NCBI GenBank assembly: GCA_015847255.1
Contig: JADLZK010011205.1
Span: 744,001-808,000, forward strand
Direction of reading: 5' to 3'
DNA from: Hyparrhenia diplandra
Lineage: Eukaryota; Streptophyta; Magnoliopsida; Poales; Poaceae
DNA: 64,000 bases
Positions within the stretch are counted from its first letter, which is position 1. Each line of letters opens with the position of its first letter. The notes under the pieces are model-generated. The model saw only the letters and a list, made by a program, of their open reading frames with translations. It was not told the origin of the DNA and searched no databases. The position numbers and the translations under genes were made by a program. Below are positions 24,001 through 35,451 of the stretch, one piece after another.

Positions 24001-25355
24001 TCGCCGCCTCGGGGAGGACATCCGGTCCTGCTCAAAAACAGGTATCGGGCGCCGGGCGACGAATTTGGTCCAAGTCATACGGGCGGTTGTACATTCCCAA
24101 GATCGCCGCTCCCGCAGGGAGGTGCTATCTACCGCGCACGAGGAGGGACATGAAGGTGTCCAAATAAGACCGCACCGTCTCCGCCGACTTCCACTTCCCC
24201 AACATGAAGTAGGCGGTGCAAGACTTGGTCCGGCGTGTGTTGTGTGCCAACGCAACAAGGCGGAGCATTTGCACCCGGCCGCCTCGCCGCTCTCCCGCCA
24301 TCTCGCAGGGGTCCGGACCGACATCGCCTTTGACTTCATCGGCACCGCCCGCGTCTGCGCAAGTCGGTCATCTTGACCGCCGTCAACCGGTTCGCAAGTA
24401 CAGCCACTTCATCCCCTTGCACACCCGTGCTCGGTGGAGAGTGTGGCTCGCGCGTTTTGCGGACATCGTCGCTGCCGCACGCATCCCGCGATCCATCGCG
24501 TCTCCGACCGCGACTCGGTGTTCACCTCCAATTTTTTGGCGGGGAGCTCATGCGCTTGAGTGGCACCAAGCTCCGGATGACGACGGCCTTCCATCCCCAA
24601 TCGGACGGGCGGTCGAGTCCGCTAACCGGTGATGATTATTATGTACTTGAGATGCTTGGTGGTGACCGCCCCGACTGGCCCGTGGTTGCCATGTGCGGAG
24701 TATGTCTTCAACACCGCCTACCGCCTCGCTGCGAGAGACGCCCTTCCACGCCGCTTCACGGGCGCGACCCTCCCTCCATTCGGTCCTATGAACCGGTGAG
24801 ACACGAAGTTGCGGCGACGGGCCAAGACCATGGAGGAGCATGCTGAGTTCCCCGAGGACATCAAGCTTCACCGAGCAGGCTCGCCGATGCACAAACGCCA
24901 CCACGATCGCACCCACCACGCGGTCTCCTATCGGGTGGGCGATTGGGTGCTCTGCTGCGGCGCGGCCCGGCTACTTCACTTCCCGGTGACGGCCGGCAAG
25001 CTCAAGCCCAAGTTCTACGACCCATACCGCGGTCGCCGAGCTCATCAACGACGCCGCTCTTCGTCCTCGGGCTCGCCACATCGGGCCCGACTCCGATGAT
25101 GTCTTCCACGCCGGGCTCCCGGGTTCCATGGTGGCGCCTCCACGGGAACCACCTCCACTGCTGCCTCGATCCGCCATGGGGCGGTTGTGCCGAGCCGAAC
25201 GCGGTCAAGGCATGCTGCGGCACGTGGTGTCGCCCAGTGCTCATCCGGTGGAAGGGCGCTTCACCGGCATCGTCGACTTGGGAGGACGTCGACACATTCC
25301 GCGCCCGTTCCCACGATTCCGGCCGAGGACGAGCCGCCTCTCGGAAGGGGAGAGA

Positions 25356-25754
25356 TGTCATGTGGGGGACGCCCTACACGGTGACGGGCGCCGTGAGGGA
25401 CGTCGGCGCAGGGCCGCCGAGGCGTGCCGGCGCATGCAGCAGGAAGGCACCGGCTTAAGTGGCTAGATTAGAAAGTCAAGGATCTGATTTGTTAGCTTCT
25501 ATAATTAGTCCTTAAGTCTAGGACTAGTTGGTTGGCCGAGGGGCCTTTATCTATCCATGTACGGCACATTGATTCAGTAAGCAAGATTAAACCAATTCTC
25601 TCTCTCTCTAATCTCTCTCAAGCCGGCGGTCTAGGGGGCATAACCCTACCGACGAAGAGCGGCAAGGGGGCATAACCCGGCCGGCCACCACGGACAGCGG
25701 CTACGATCTACGTAGCCGAGGTCCTTCCTACCCTCGGGCTCACTGCCCTTGACA
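25356..25754 (+). repeat. 3' LTR of the Ty3/gypsy element
   Basis: It is preceded by the polypurine tract 'ggaaggggagaga' (about 25343-25355), begins TGTCATGTGGGG and ends TTGACA before the CTTTG duplication. Confidence 0.9.
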
Positions 25755-26813
25755 CTTTGCCATGTTTCATACAGAACATGGGCCTATATATAGATAAGCT
25801 ATCCAATGAATTTAATAATATACATTTTAGTTTTACTTTTGCTTTTTATGCAAAATGATATCTTGCCAGTTTCTATGGATTTAGGCAACTGTGATGGGCC
25901 AACCCTTGTGCATGGTACCTTTAAAGGTTTCCAAGAAATTTAGGAAAAAAATCTTGGCACTGTTTAGAATTGTGATAGATCACTGTAAAAATAACTTCAG
26001 TTGCAGAGAACCATGGGACAGGGAATTGAGAGTTAGATGATTATGTGAGTAAGGAACTGTAAATGACTTATCATATAGTTGTGCTTTGTAGACGCTACTT
26101 TTCTAAAATTCTAAATTAAGTTTGAGCTTAAAACATTTGCTGGATTATATATTCTTGTATTTTGCTCTTCTGTGTATGTATCTGTCTAATTTGTATCTTG
26201 GAAAGTATTAAAGTTGGGATACACATAATATACATCTGAATTATGTAATCAGGCGACTCAGATCATGAAGAGAAATTCCAATTATTGCATTGATTTATCC
26301 TTGCTAGGGAGTAATAGTTGGTGCCTTGGTTCAATCCTTTATATGCGATGCTCATGCTCAATGTCTAGGAGAGATTGATGATGGTCCATGGGGTGAAATA
26401 TGGAAAACAATATTTCCCAGTGATGGTCATGTTCCCCACCTTGCCATTACCATGTTCTTTAATGCTAAAAACATACCTAAAATACATGTTTCATTGTTTA
26501 TATCTTTGTCAATTCTGAATAAACTTAGTTGAGACTGTGATGCTTATTTGCAGCCTCTTGATGCCAGTGGATATGCCACGGTGGAGCTTGGTAACCCAAA
26601 TCTGCTCCTCTGCTACAGGAAAAAGGAAATCCATTCTGATTCCTGCCTTTGGGTCATTAAGAATTTCAAAGCTGCACCCCTGGAGAAAGCTGCATAGCGC
26701 ATACCCTGTGGAGATGAGGCCACATAGGATTTGTATCTAGCATCACGTTTCTTTCAGCTCTTGTTTGTTTCATGTCCATCGTCTTAGCTGCTCTAATTTT
26801 TTTGACGTCTTAG

Positions 26814-27812
26814 TCACCTAGCAGGTCCAAGTTTTTCTTTACACAAATACTGAAATTTTAAAATTTTCTCCATGCATCTACACGGCCTTGCAAAAAATGA
26901 CCGTCTGGTCTCCATTAATTTTGCTGCACTAGAGGAGTCTCTGAAAGTTCCATTGAATTGGAGTTGCAAACTTCTAGAGCCAGAAACTGATCAGGGTTCC
27001 CCTTTGTTTTGGAAAAAGAAGTTCCAAAAGAAACATCATTTACTTCAAGCTGAGTCATGCTCCTGTCTAGCTGCAATACTACCCCATGTCCCATCATCTT
27101 GTAAGGGCAAGTTTTATTCCTATATATTTTTTTTTTTATAAAAAAGCCTAATAGATGAGGCATCAAGTGCAAGCTATTATGTGTAAAAAATACAAGGTGG
27201 TTTTTATTCTGTTTAAGGCAGCTTGCGAGCCCAATTCTCAGGTGTGTGTTGTTGTTCTGTCTTGCCTGACAGTCACCTGCAGGAGGAACCGAGGAAACCT
27301 GACTATTGTGTTGACGATAGTTGTAGAGCACAATGTTTTGATATAGAATCACAAATAGTCTCATGTGAAATATTAATATTTTGTTTTGATGGGATTCATA
27401 TGAGAAATTTTCAAATGAAAGCCGTTTGGATCAAAGGAATGGGCTTGTTAAATTCCTACTATGGGAATGGCTCGTTCCTTTGGATTTTGGAGGAACTCTA
27501 ATAAGAGACTAAACCTCTTTTTTGTTTGAAGTTTCCTTTGTCTATATATCTGATCTCTATGCCTTCCATCAAATATGGAATGTTACTAATGTCCTGTTGA
27601 CTCATAATAAGTAGAAGAATAAGATCATGAGCAGGAGACATCCCATTTTCAAATAACTGATTGCCATACTGAAAACTATTGTAGCATCAACTTTAGGCAT
27701 CTTCCAAACTTCGAAGTACAAGAATGCATAACTTTAGATGAATTAAGCATCTTCCCAACTTTGAAGCATGAGAATGCATACTGTGCGAGCTCAAATCATA
27801 TGGTTACTCAAG
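26814..27812. repeat. Duplicated PIG-X 3' flank, unit III
   Basis: This is the third copy of the 3' flank, following unit I (about 9670-10860) block by block up to 'atatggttactcaag' at about 27812, where an insertion begins. No gene is supported. Confidence 0.6.
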
Positions 27813-28745
27813 AGCATCTCTAGCAATGCTATCCAGTCAAACTATCCAGATGCCCGTTTGGGTAGCCACCTATATTTTCATACTACCCATATTTTGTTCT
27901 CAGCTACAAGAATACTACACAAAACACGATACCCAAATTCATCCTTATAGAGAGTGACACGTGGATCCCGCGTGTCATCCTCTCGTGCCTTCTAGCTATG
28001 GATGGACGCATGGAGCCGAGAAGGCCGAGGGGCGTTGGGGGCGGTGAGGGTCCCGCAGCGCCCGCCCGCTTTCATAGCCAAGGATGACAATCATGTTGGC
28101 CAAGCAAAGCGTCGAGGCGGGCCATCGTCTTGGGGTAGCCACGCTTGCACTAGGGCTAGCCGCGCCGTCGTCGTCGGGCGGTTGTCGTGTTGGGGAGGTG
28201 CCGATGGGAGAGTCTGTTGGGGAGGCAACGATGGTGACCCCGTCAGAAAGAGGATGAAGAAGAGGGCGGGCAAGGTGGCCGAAGGAGGGCGAGGCGATGG
28301 AGGACCTCCGTGGTATCCGGTCGAGGTTCGCCGAGGAGGAGTCACCATCATCGGGGAGGGTTGTCGAAGAGCGTCGTTCGGCGGACAAGGCGAGAGCAAG
28401 AGAAAGGAGTGGGTAGGTAGGAGAAAGAAGATTTGGGTAGTCCCATAGACCTAGCAAAGTTAGGTGGAGGGAAGGCGGATTTAGAGGATGTTTGGTTCCC
28501 GCCGCCCCACGCCACGCGCGTGTGTTGTGGCGACCCACAGGCTATGGTGGATGATTCGACCGCCCGGTCACGTGGCGTGGGGGCACGCTGCGTGGTGAGG
28601 CGAAGCGTGGCTTCAAACCAAACATCTCTTCGGCAGACCAACAAATTTGTTGAGTTAAATATGTAGCATGTAGGATTATTTTGTTGGTGGGTGCTATCTA
28701 AACTGGGATATACTGTGTGGGTTTAGCTGGTCGATGTACTAGATG
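27813..28745. mobile_element. Unclassified GC-rich insertion in unit III
   Basis: Compared with unit I (about 10850-10865), unit III is interrupted between 'actcaag' and 'gtgcaagt', so about 930 bp were inserted. It starts 'gagcatctctagcaatgct', a form typical of grass MITE ends, and has a GC-rich core (about 27990-28440) with overlapping open frames on both strands. The matching inverted end was not found. It could be a non-autonomous DNA transposon carrying a gene piece. Confidence 0.4.
28487..28626. mobile_element. 140-bp MITE with GATGTTTGGTT ends
   Basis: Its terminal inverted repeats are GATGTTTGGTT at 28487 and AACCAAACATC at 28626. The inside is GC-rich and partly self-complementary ('ccacgccacgcg' against 'cacgtggcgtgg'). 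It is nested in or next to the larger insertion. Confidence 0.6.
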
Positions 28746-29184
28746 TTGTGCAAGTGTAATTTTTTTGTTTTTATTCCCCTCTGTCCTGCGACTTGGAACT
28801 AATGGCTTTTTTTTTTAGCAATTCGTAGGGTTTTTTTTTTTTTTTGCACGATGACATTTTTCCCATGTGGCCATGTCGGTCAGGTGAACGGTATTTTGAT
28901 TGAAGAGCTCAAATCTTTTTTGCCCATGCAAACTTCATTAGTTTTGAGTGCGTGTATGTGTCAGAAAAATGTAACAAGGCAAAGACATGTCCCTGGCTGC
29001 TCTTGGTGTGGGTAGTACTTGAAGGAGCTGAGATATGTCAACCCAAGTGCAATGAAAATCCACCTGAAAAAAAAAAAAAAAAAAAAATCCGAGCGGCGTC
29101 CATCCAGATCGCCGCCGCCTTGCCTGCTCGAGCGGACCAATCCCCCTGCCGGCGAGGAAGAGAACCAAGGCCAAATCGAAATCC

Positions 29185-30715
29185 ATGGAGCAAAGCAGCG
29201 GGCAGACCGCCGCCAAGCTTGCCAAGCCCACCGACGGCGGCGAGGACCGCCTCAGCGCGCCCCCCGACGAAGTCCTCCCTCCTTATCCTCGAGTGCCTCC
29301 CCACCACCGCCGAGGCTGCGCGGACCAGCGTCCTCGCGCGCCGCTGGCGCAGCCTCTGGCGCCTCCTCTCGAAGCTCGACTTCCAACTCCACCCCGACGG
29401 CGACCGCATCCGCGAGCTGCTCGATGTCACTGACGCGCCACAGCTCCGCTACATCTCGGTCACCACCAAAGCAGGCGCTGCTGCCGCCGCCGATCCGGCG
29501 ACTGCGACGGCCTGGCTTCCCGCCGCCGCGCGCCGCCCGGCCGGTGGCCTTGTCTACCACAACATGGTAACGGATGAGGAGTACAAGATGGCCAGGACAA
29601 GGAGGGCAGGCAACAACAACGTCGTCCAGCTACCCTGCTTCGGGAATGCTACTTCGATTGAGCTCGCACCGATGTATCTTGGCGGCCTCGCCTTGCCGTC
29701 GCTGGGCGTCTTCACCCGGCTCACCGATCTCGATCTGAAGTACGTCGAGTTCCGGGGCCCGTGTGAGCTCGGGGATCTCGTCTCCTCGCCACGGTGCCCA
29801 TGCTTACAGAAGCTCAGCATCACCTACTCCACCGGATTTGCTGATCTCTCCATCCACTCCGACTCTCTCCTGCAAATCAACCTCATGTTCTGTGACCTGC
29901 GGCGGCAGCTCACCGTCGTGACTCCACTTCTCCAAAAGCTAAGCGGGTATTCCATCTATCGTCGTGCTATTGCTGCTGGTGATGGTCAGATTGAACAGCA
30001 GGGTGCCAACATCACAGCACCTCAGATAGTGTCCCTGGTGTGGAATGATAAGTATGATCCACGGTATTTCCATCTGGGCCAACCCCAAAATCTGTAGGCA
30101 CGCTATTTTTATGTGTATGCACTAAACGTACAAACCCATAGAGAACAAAATCGCAGTTGTCTAAGACTCTTGCAGCAGTTTAAGGTCCTTGACAGTCTTC
30201 ATCTGCAGCTTTTCTATTTTAAGCAGCACATGAGCAACTATCAGTACTTGCTGGGAGACATGACAGTGCTCCCTCGGATTACCTTCTTGCACCTGGATTT
30301 GTACAACCATGGGCATTCTTTTGGAGCCAGCGTGTTCCACCTGCTCAGGATGTGTAGCGGTTTAAGAAGATTGTCACTTGTGTTATATGGTCGTCTTAGC
30401 AACTTGGTGACCAGAAAAAATAGATTGGTGGAGCCATGTCCGTCAGGCTGTTTTTGTGGTCAGCCAAGAAACTGGAAGACTGATCAACTTGTGCTGGATC
30501 ATCTTGAAGATACACATATCATTGGACTGCGAGGATGCGAGCACGAGGTTGCTCTTGTGCAGCGGTTTCTCGGTTGGGCCACTGCATTGAAAAGCCTGAG
30601 GATAACTTTGGTCAACGAGATGACTGAAGCCAAGATTGGAGAGTTCCGCGAAGCGTTGGCAGGCTCCTTTAGGCCAGAAACATGCGTACAGTTTGACACG
30701 AGTGACAGCAAGTAA
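29185..30715 (+). pseudogene. F-box/LRR/FBD-class gene, copy D (nearly intact)
   Basis: The ATG at 29185 opens the shared N-terminus. One extra base near 29272 disturbs the F-box start, after which the frame reads LILECLPTTAEAARTSVLA and stays open for about 270 codons through LRR-like segments (LGGLALPSLGVFTRLTDLDLK, LSIHSDSLLQINLMFCDLR). A TAG at 30095-30097 stands where copy B has CAG (Q). Beyond it the same frame is open to the stop at 30713-30715 (LLGDMTVLPRITFLHLDL, LDHLEDTHIIGLRGCEHE, FLGWATALKSLRI). There are only two lesions in about 1.5 kb, so this is the best kept copy. In its family it would be an SCF substrate receptor. The 3' 50-bp repeats follow it. Confidence 0.8.
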
Positions 30716-30830
30716 GAGGTCGGTGCACTCAGATCGCCCTAGAAGACCAGGGAGTGGCATGTCGTTGCAACTCGGAAGCACTGGTTGGTGTTGGTTGGTT
30801 TACCTTTTGTTACAAGGTATCAGGCAGTGG

Positions 30831-30925
30831 TTGTAGCCCTTAATTGGTTTCGTTTGTGTATGTTGTATTACTATACTTCATTGTAGCCCTTAGTAGGTTT
30901 CATTTGTGTGTGCCCTTGTAGCTGC
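30831..30925. repeat. 50-bp minisatellite in F-box D 3' flank
   Basis: Two units of the repeat seen after copies B and C. From 30950 to about 31940 I see no gene; 'gcgtcaaacagtttttgt' recurs there at about 31050 and 31149. Confidence 0.75.
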
Positions 30926-31941
30926 GTGGTAAGTTACTGAATCTGTGTTGACACTTGAAGTTATTTTTTCCCGGGCGTGGGATTCCCTTTTGCAGTCATG
31001 TAAACTTTGTGTTCATATTTGGTCTCATTAGTCTGCATCAAATTAGTAGCGTCAAACAGTTTTTGTGCCGCCTCATAGAGATTACGGCTCTTACACAATT
31101 CTAATGTGTCAGTTAGCCTGATTACATTGTTTGATAAATACATCAGTGTGCGTCAAACAGTTTTTGTTGCCTCATAGGGATTATGAATCATGTTGAGTGA
31201 CCTTGCAGGTACATGGTACAACAGACCTACCTTTATGATTTGTCTTGGGTTGCAAATTCTGTTACATCATCCTTTGGCAAATTGTTGTCTTGCGCATTCC
31301 TGATAGCAAAATCACCCAGTTTTATTGGGCTTCTAAACCCACTCCCTCTTCAAACTTTTGCCATGTAGTGATGCTTGGTGCGACACCAATGTTCAGTGTA
31401 AATCAAATCTATGAAGATTCATACAATGTACATAAAAGAGGTAGCTATTGTACAATACTTGCAACAGCCTGCATAATGTGCTATGATGGCAACTAGCCGA
31501 CAGGAGAATGAAATAGAAGAGTCTCCTTTAGAATTTGCATTACTGCATATTTTTGGTCTGCTTAGGCTTATGTTTTAGGTGTTACGACTACTATGGACAG
31601 TCGCTGAAATTTTTTTTTAGACGAAAGCGAACAAACATTTCAGAGGTGTATAGTCACGATGTACATAGCCTCCATCCTGGTCGTCTCTTATCCAGTTCAA
31701 TGGCTCCAGAGCTCCAGCTTGCTGGTACCTTTGCCATATATAAAAAGACATTCAGACTTAGGAGCAACTCCTTGAATGAAGTTTTCAAGCACCAATACAT
31801 GGCAATTAGTGCAAATCAACTTTTCTTTTCTCTCCAGACGTTGGTTGGTGCTTTCTAACATCAGCAAGTGTAGTAGCCAATTCAATGCTTACAAACAGCC
31901 ATCAGGTCACCTGATTCAAGTGCTTATAGAGGTGTATTTTC

Positions 31942-32279
31942 TCACAGTTTGCCTCCATTCAGATATTCAGGAAAGTGCACTTTCCATCTATGAAGCTTCT
32001 CTTTTTCAAACTTGAGTGCAGATTCCCAAACAACAATAGCAATAAGCAAAGGCCATCCTGAAACAGAAGTACAGAACAATAGCTGTAGAATGGAAAGAAC
32101 TGACACATTCAAAGAATCTTTTGCCAACTGAACTGGCAAAAAATAAGGGCAAACAGGAGAGATCGATAGCATTACTTCACTAGTTTAGAATGCTCCTGGT
32201 TTGCTAGATTCAGTCCAAATTCTAAAAGCATACCTTCTTCGATCATGCTCAGCTCAGCAGTGCAATCGATGGAGAACAT
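31942..32279 (-). CDS. Possible small two-exon gene or gene fragment
   Basis: On the minus strand, exon 32234-32279 starts with ATG (MFSIDCTAELSMIEEG) and ends in a good donor (GAAG/GTATGC). Exon 31942-32057 follows an acceptor TTTCAG in the right phase and reads WPLLIAIVVWESALKFEKEK..EYLNGGKL before TGA. The joined product would be 53 residues with a short hydrophobic segment (WPLLIAIVVW) followed by a charged tail. I do not recognise the protein. It could equally be the last exons of a larger gene or a captured fragment, since the start and any upstream exons are uncertain. Confidence 0.3.
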
Positions 32280-32819
32280 CAGCAGCGGCGCTCCTTTGCG
32301 CTTGGTTAATTACCCGAGGAAGCATTATTATTATCTCACCTAGAGAATTTTTTTGAGGGGTTGCTCTCCACGCTTGCCACGTGGTTTATTATTATCTCAC
32401 CTAATTAACCTCTGCCTCTGCCCTCGCTCATCAACGCGGATAATGAGAACTTTTGCCATAACGAGCGAGCCAATTCGTCTCGCTTACGCTAGCAAGCGAA
32501 GGCTAGCTCCGTTCTGCAAGGCAGTGACAATTGAGTGATGCAACCAAACATCCCCTAATAATCCCCTAATAATAAATAAAAACAAACTAGGGGTCTTACG
32601 ATGTGTGTACTTGCTGTCCCGATCTGAGTCTTGACGATCGCACTAAACTCCACGTCAGGGCCTTGCATTATTTACCGGTCTAATGAAAGCCGTCGCCGTC
32701 GCTCCTCACGTGGCTGATCGAGACCCCCTGGGCACTGACACGGCTATCCAATCCGTCTCGTGTGGTCTGAATTGAATCGGCTCAAGTTTTCCATTTTTTT
32801 TTCATGCACGGCCATGGTA

Positions 32820-33010
32820 CTCCCTCGGTTCTAAAAGGAATCAATCTTTTTAAACTTTAATCAATTATATATTAAATAATATTAATATTTATAGTACATT
32901 ATTAGCATTGTTATTAGATAGAGGTTGAATATACTTTTAGAGATATAAATATTGCACGTATATTCTAAACATCTAATTAAAGTTGAGAAAATTTGTTCGG
33001 AATAAAAAAA
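32820..33010. mobile_element. Stowaway-like MITE relic
   Basis: It begins CTCCCTCGGTTCTAAAAGG, close to the grass Stowaway end, has an AT-rich body, and ends near 'ttgttcggaataaaa'. The right inverted repeat is poor. From here to 33590 no gene is seen. Confidence 0.45.
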
Positions 33011-33602
33011 AAAATATCGTTATTTCCATCTTCTATACTGAGATATACCATCAGACCTATAATATGATTCGTGATCTCGCAACGAATCTCTTGACCTAAA
33101 AAAAGTGTACTAAAAGTGTCCTTTCTCGATAGCAGAAAGACGTATATTCCTTACTCATTACCAGACAATCACTTATTTCCAAACTTTGTGTGGGGCTAAT
33201 CGTTTTTCATTTACCATCTCATGGAAAACCCTTTTCGTTCCTCTTAGCCCTATCGGGTATTTTTAGTGATAGGCTCTCCCATAGCATCACTACTTTGGGA
33301 CAGGGCTGAGTATGTCACACAGACTCGCAAGAATGGCACAAAAACAATTATTTATAGGAATAGAAAGGCATAAAACGTGGAAGGTTGACGCGTACATAAG
33401 TTGGAATATATTGTCGCCCAGATGGTTGTGAGTATCGGGTACAATACCAACCCTAGTATTCTCATTCGCTTGAGAGCATCTCAATCCTAAGTCTTTCTGA
33501 AATTTAAATTTACTCTTTAAACATTATTTAAAAATCATTTAAATAATTAATGAATCCACTATTTAAAAGTGAATTGTTTAAATAAATAAAAGTTCTTATA
33601 TA

Positions 33603-33764
33603 CAGTGACGGAGCTAGAGCAGATTTGAGGTGGTGTGCTTGCCTTATGGGTGCACAAAGTTTAATTTTATGGGTGCAAATACCTTGAAAATTTTATCATA
33701 ATCACTATTTTTTTTGTTTTTAGGTGCGGTCGCACCTCCTAAGTACAATATAGATCCGCCTATG
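33603..33764. mobile_element. hAT-type MITE, 162 bp
   Basis: It is flanked by a perfect 8-bp duplication, CTTATATA, at 33595-33602 and 33765-33772. The ends are CAGTGACGGA and ..GATCCGCCTATG. The 8-bp duplication and CA..TG ends define hAT. It is related to the larger element at 37291, with ends CAGTGGCGGATCTA and TAGATCCGCCAATG. Confidence 0.8.
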
Positions 33765-33844
33765 CTTATATACACGCACACTTGGATGGTGTTTCTAAAC
33801 GGACACAAATTAGCAACGACATTGACAATTTTTTTCAATTACAA

Positions 33845-34080
33845 TAAAAACAATGCATACACACGCAACTAACGCACATTCACCCCCTTTTGAACACGTA
33901 TGTAAATCCTACCCTTATGAGCATATTCGAACATTGATAACAAATTTGATGGAAACGTCGCCTACCATTGAAATTTGAAAAGCACAACGCTAAATCCTGA
34001 AAAATCGCTCTTACGGGGAGGAACCCATGACCTAAGGTGCTACTCCGGCTCTTGTAACCACCACACTACATGTTCTTTGC
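33845..34080 (-). mobile_element. Au-like SINE, minus strand
   Basis: Read on the minus strand it starts with 'tagtgtggtggttac', a pol III A-box-like stretch, then 'ggtcatgggttcctcc', a B-box-like stretch, 'ggtaggcgacg', and a tail 'gggggtgaatgtgcg'. It shares the 'ggtaggcgacg' block and tail style with the SINE at 11726. Confidence 0.6.
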
Positions 34081-34199
34081 AATATTGACACGAAATACGA
34101 AGTTGACATTGACATGTGGGGTTAGACTCTCCAAAATGATCAGAATCACTTATAATTTGGAATGGCGGAAGTACTTCCTACACAAATAATGAATTTTAG

Positions 34200-34345
34200 A
34201 ACATGTCAAACATCAATATTTGAAGTCATGAGGAGTAAATTGAGACTTCGAGATGCGTTATAGACAAAAAAATATATATAATACGTCAAATATCTATATT
34301 TGAAGGTACGTGGAGTAAATTGATATTTGAGATGTGTTATAATCC
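34200..34345. repeat. Tandem direct repeat, about 80-bp unit
   Basis: Two diverged copies of 'gtcaaa..tctatatttgaag..gagtaaattga' start at about 34205 and 34283. No coding sense is seen. Confidence 0.55.
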
Positions 34346-34699
34346 AAAAAAAAAAAAACATGACGTAACAACACTTCCAAGTACTATGAGGGGACAAGAG
34401 AAACAACGGATTCAGGACATGTCCACTCCTTATTCTCTCTCACATGATACTATTGTGAACAACCAAAATCAATTTGCTTCTAGATCAGCGGAACGACATA
34501 CGGAGTAGTCTTTTTTGAAATAGAGGGACAAGGAGTATGTTCTTGAAAGAAAAATGAGGGTATGAAATGAAACAAGAACGAAAACATGGAACATACTCTA
34601 TAACATGTTTTTATTATTATTTTATAAAAGCTAAATATTTGACGTATGTAAACTATTCCCAAAATGATCATATTACTAAATTTAAAAAAAATCGGTAAT

Positions 34700-35451
34700 G
34701 TTCCACGTTCTATCTCTATCACTCTCTCCGCCTTTTTTCGCCACGGTCTCCCGTGGGCCGTGGGGCCAGGCGCGCAGCGGCGGCTGGCTCGCCGGCATCC
34801 AACTTGTCTGGGCTGTCGAAAAAAAATGTCACTTGGTGGGGCCCATGTCGTCCCCCTCCAACGCGAAGACCAGGCCCACACCAATGATGAGCACGAAACG
34901 GGCAACGCCCCGCCCCGGGTAGCCGGGAGAGGAGAAGGAGCACGCGCGGCACGGGCGCACACCGCACACACAAACACGCCTCGCGCGCCAGACAGGGCAG
35001 CGTACGACACCGACGACGAAGAGAAGAGGAGGCGGAGGCGCGGAGCCGAGCCGAGCCCAACCCCGGAACCCACTTCCCTCCCCGTCGCGATTTGCATTGC
35101 CCTTGCGCTCCCCTCCCCACGGCCCCCGATCCCGCCGCGCCCTACCCCAAGTCCTGCGCCGCCGCCGCCGCCGCCGCCACCGGAGAGATCGCGCCCCCAT
35201 TCCCTTTCTCTCCCTCGAGGTAACCCCAACCCGATTCCCCCTCCAGCAACACCGCAACTGGACCACCTATCGCTTTTGGGACTGGTGGTTACTTGGTTGG
35301 TTGATTGATTGATCTAGTGCTCGATCCTCGCAGTACGGACGGAGCGGAGCCGAGCCCTCCGCGCCGGCGTGGGATGGGGCGGTGACGGTGACAGCACCGG
35401 AGTGAGTGGCGTGGGGCGGTGGCGGGTGCGGGAGCCGGGAGGCATCATATC
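34700..35451 (+). promoter_or_regulatory. Promoter and spliced 5' leader of the CBL gene
   Basis: This is a GC-rich, CpG-rich island with a (CCG) run at 35157-35180. A plausible leader exon ends at the donor CTCGAG/GTAACC (35219-35220), and the acceptor CTCGCAG at about 35332 leads to the ATG at 35452, so the 5' leader probably holds one intron. Long open frames on both strands here reflect base composition. Confidence 0.5.

Larger units (their letters stand above)
20694..25754 (+). mobile_element. Degenerate Ty3/gypsy LTR retrotransposon, chromodomain type
   Basis: The complete 5061-bp insertion has a perfect 5-bp site duplication, CTTTG, at 20689-20693 and 25755-25759. Inside, in order, are a retroviral-type protease remnant (FKALLDT at about 22226), reverse transcriptase (FTKLDL at about 22952 and FDDILI at about 23140), an integrase zinc-finger remnant (CVVCQRNK at about 24240), the integrase core, and a chromodomain-like WKG..TWEDVD near 25250. 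Protease-RT-integrase order defines Ty3/gypsy. Frames change many times and no full gag or pol ORF survives, so it is non-autonomous now. It lies in the intron of PIG-X copy 3, same strand. Confidence 0.92.
19302..26813 (+). pseudogene. PIG-X copy 3, split by two transposons
   Basis: Exon 2 (to the donor at 19658) is open and keeps the frame that copy 1 has lost: SIKYMPCSRTHIGDACLD, LSKLRRQLVGEGSH, LVYSVDFGFCGSAMV. Exon 3 starts at 19739, is cut at 19797 by a 513-bp element, and resumes at 20311-20415. Its splice donor after LHAR is gone because about 18 bp are missing compared with copy 1. The following intron holds a 5.06-kb Ty3/gypsy element. Exon 4 (26554-26813) reads PLDASGYATVELG..LLLCYRKKEIHSDSCLWVIKN and then has a stop (TAG for TGG) at about 26695 and a one-base loss near 26725. 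Exon 1 and the signal peptide are replaced by DA1 sequence. A function in GPI synthesis is very unlikely. Confidence 0.75.

Noticed and set aside
21184..25466. Many GC-rich ORFs of 100-330 codons
   Set aside because: They lie inside the degenerate Ty3/gypsy element; only pieces in changing frames match pol, so none is listed as a gene.
34480..35308. Long open frames on both strands before CBL (249 and 214 codons)
   Set aside because: They lie in the CpG-rich promoter/leader and have low-complexity Pro, Arg and Gly runs with no domain.
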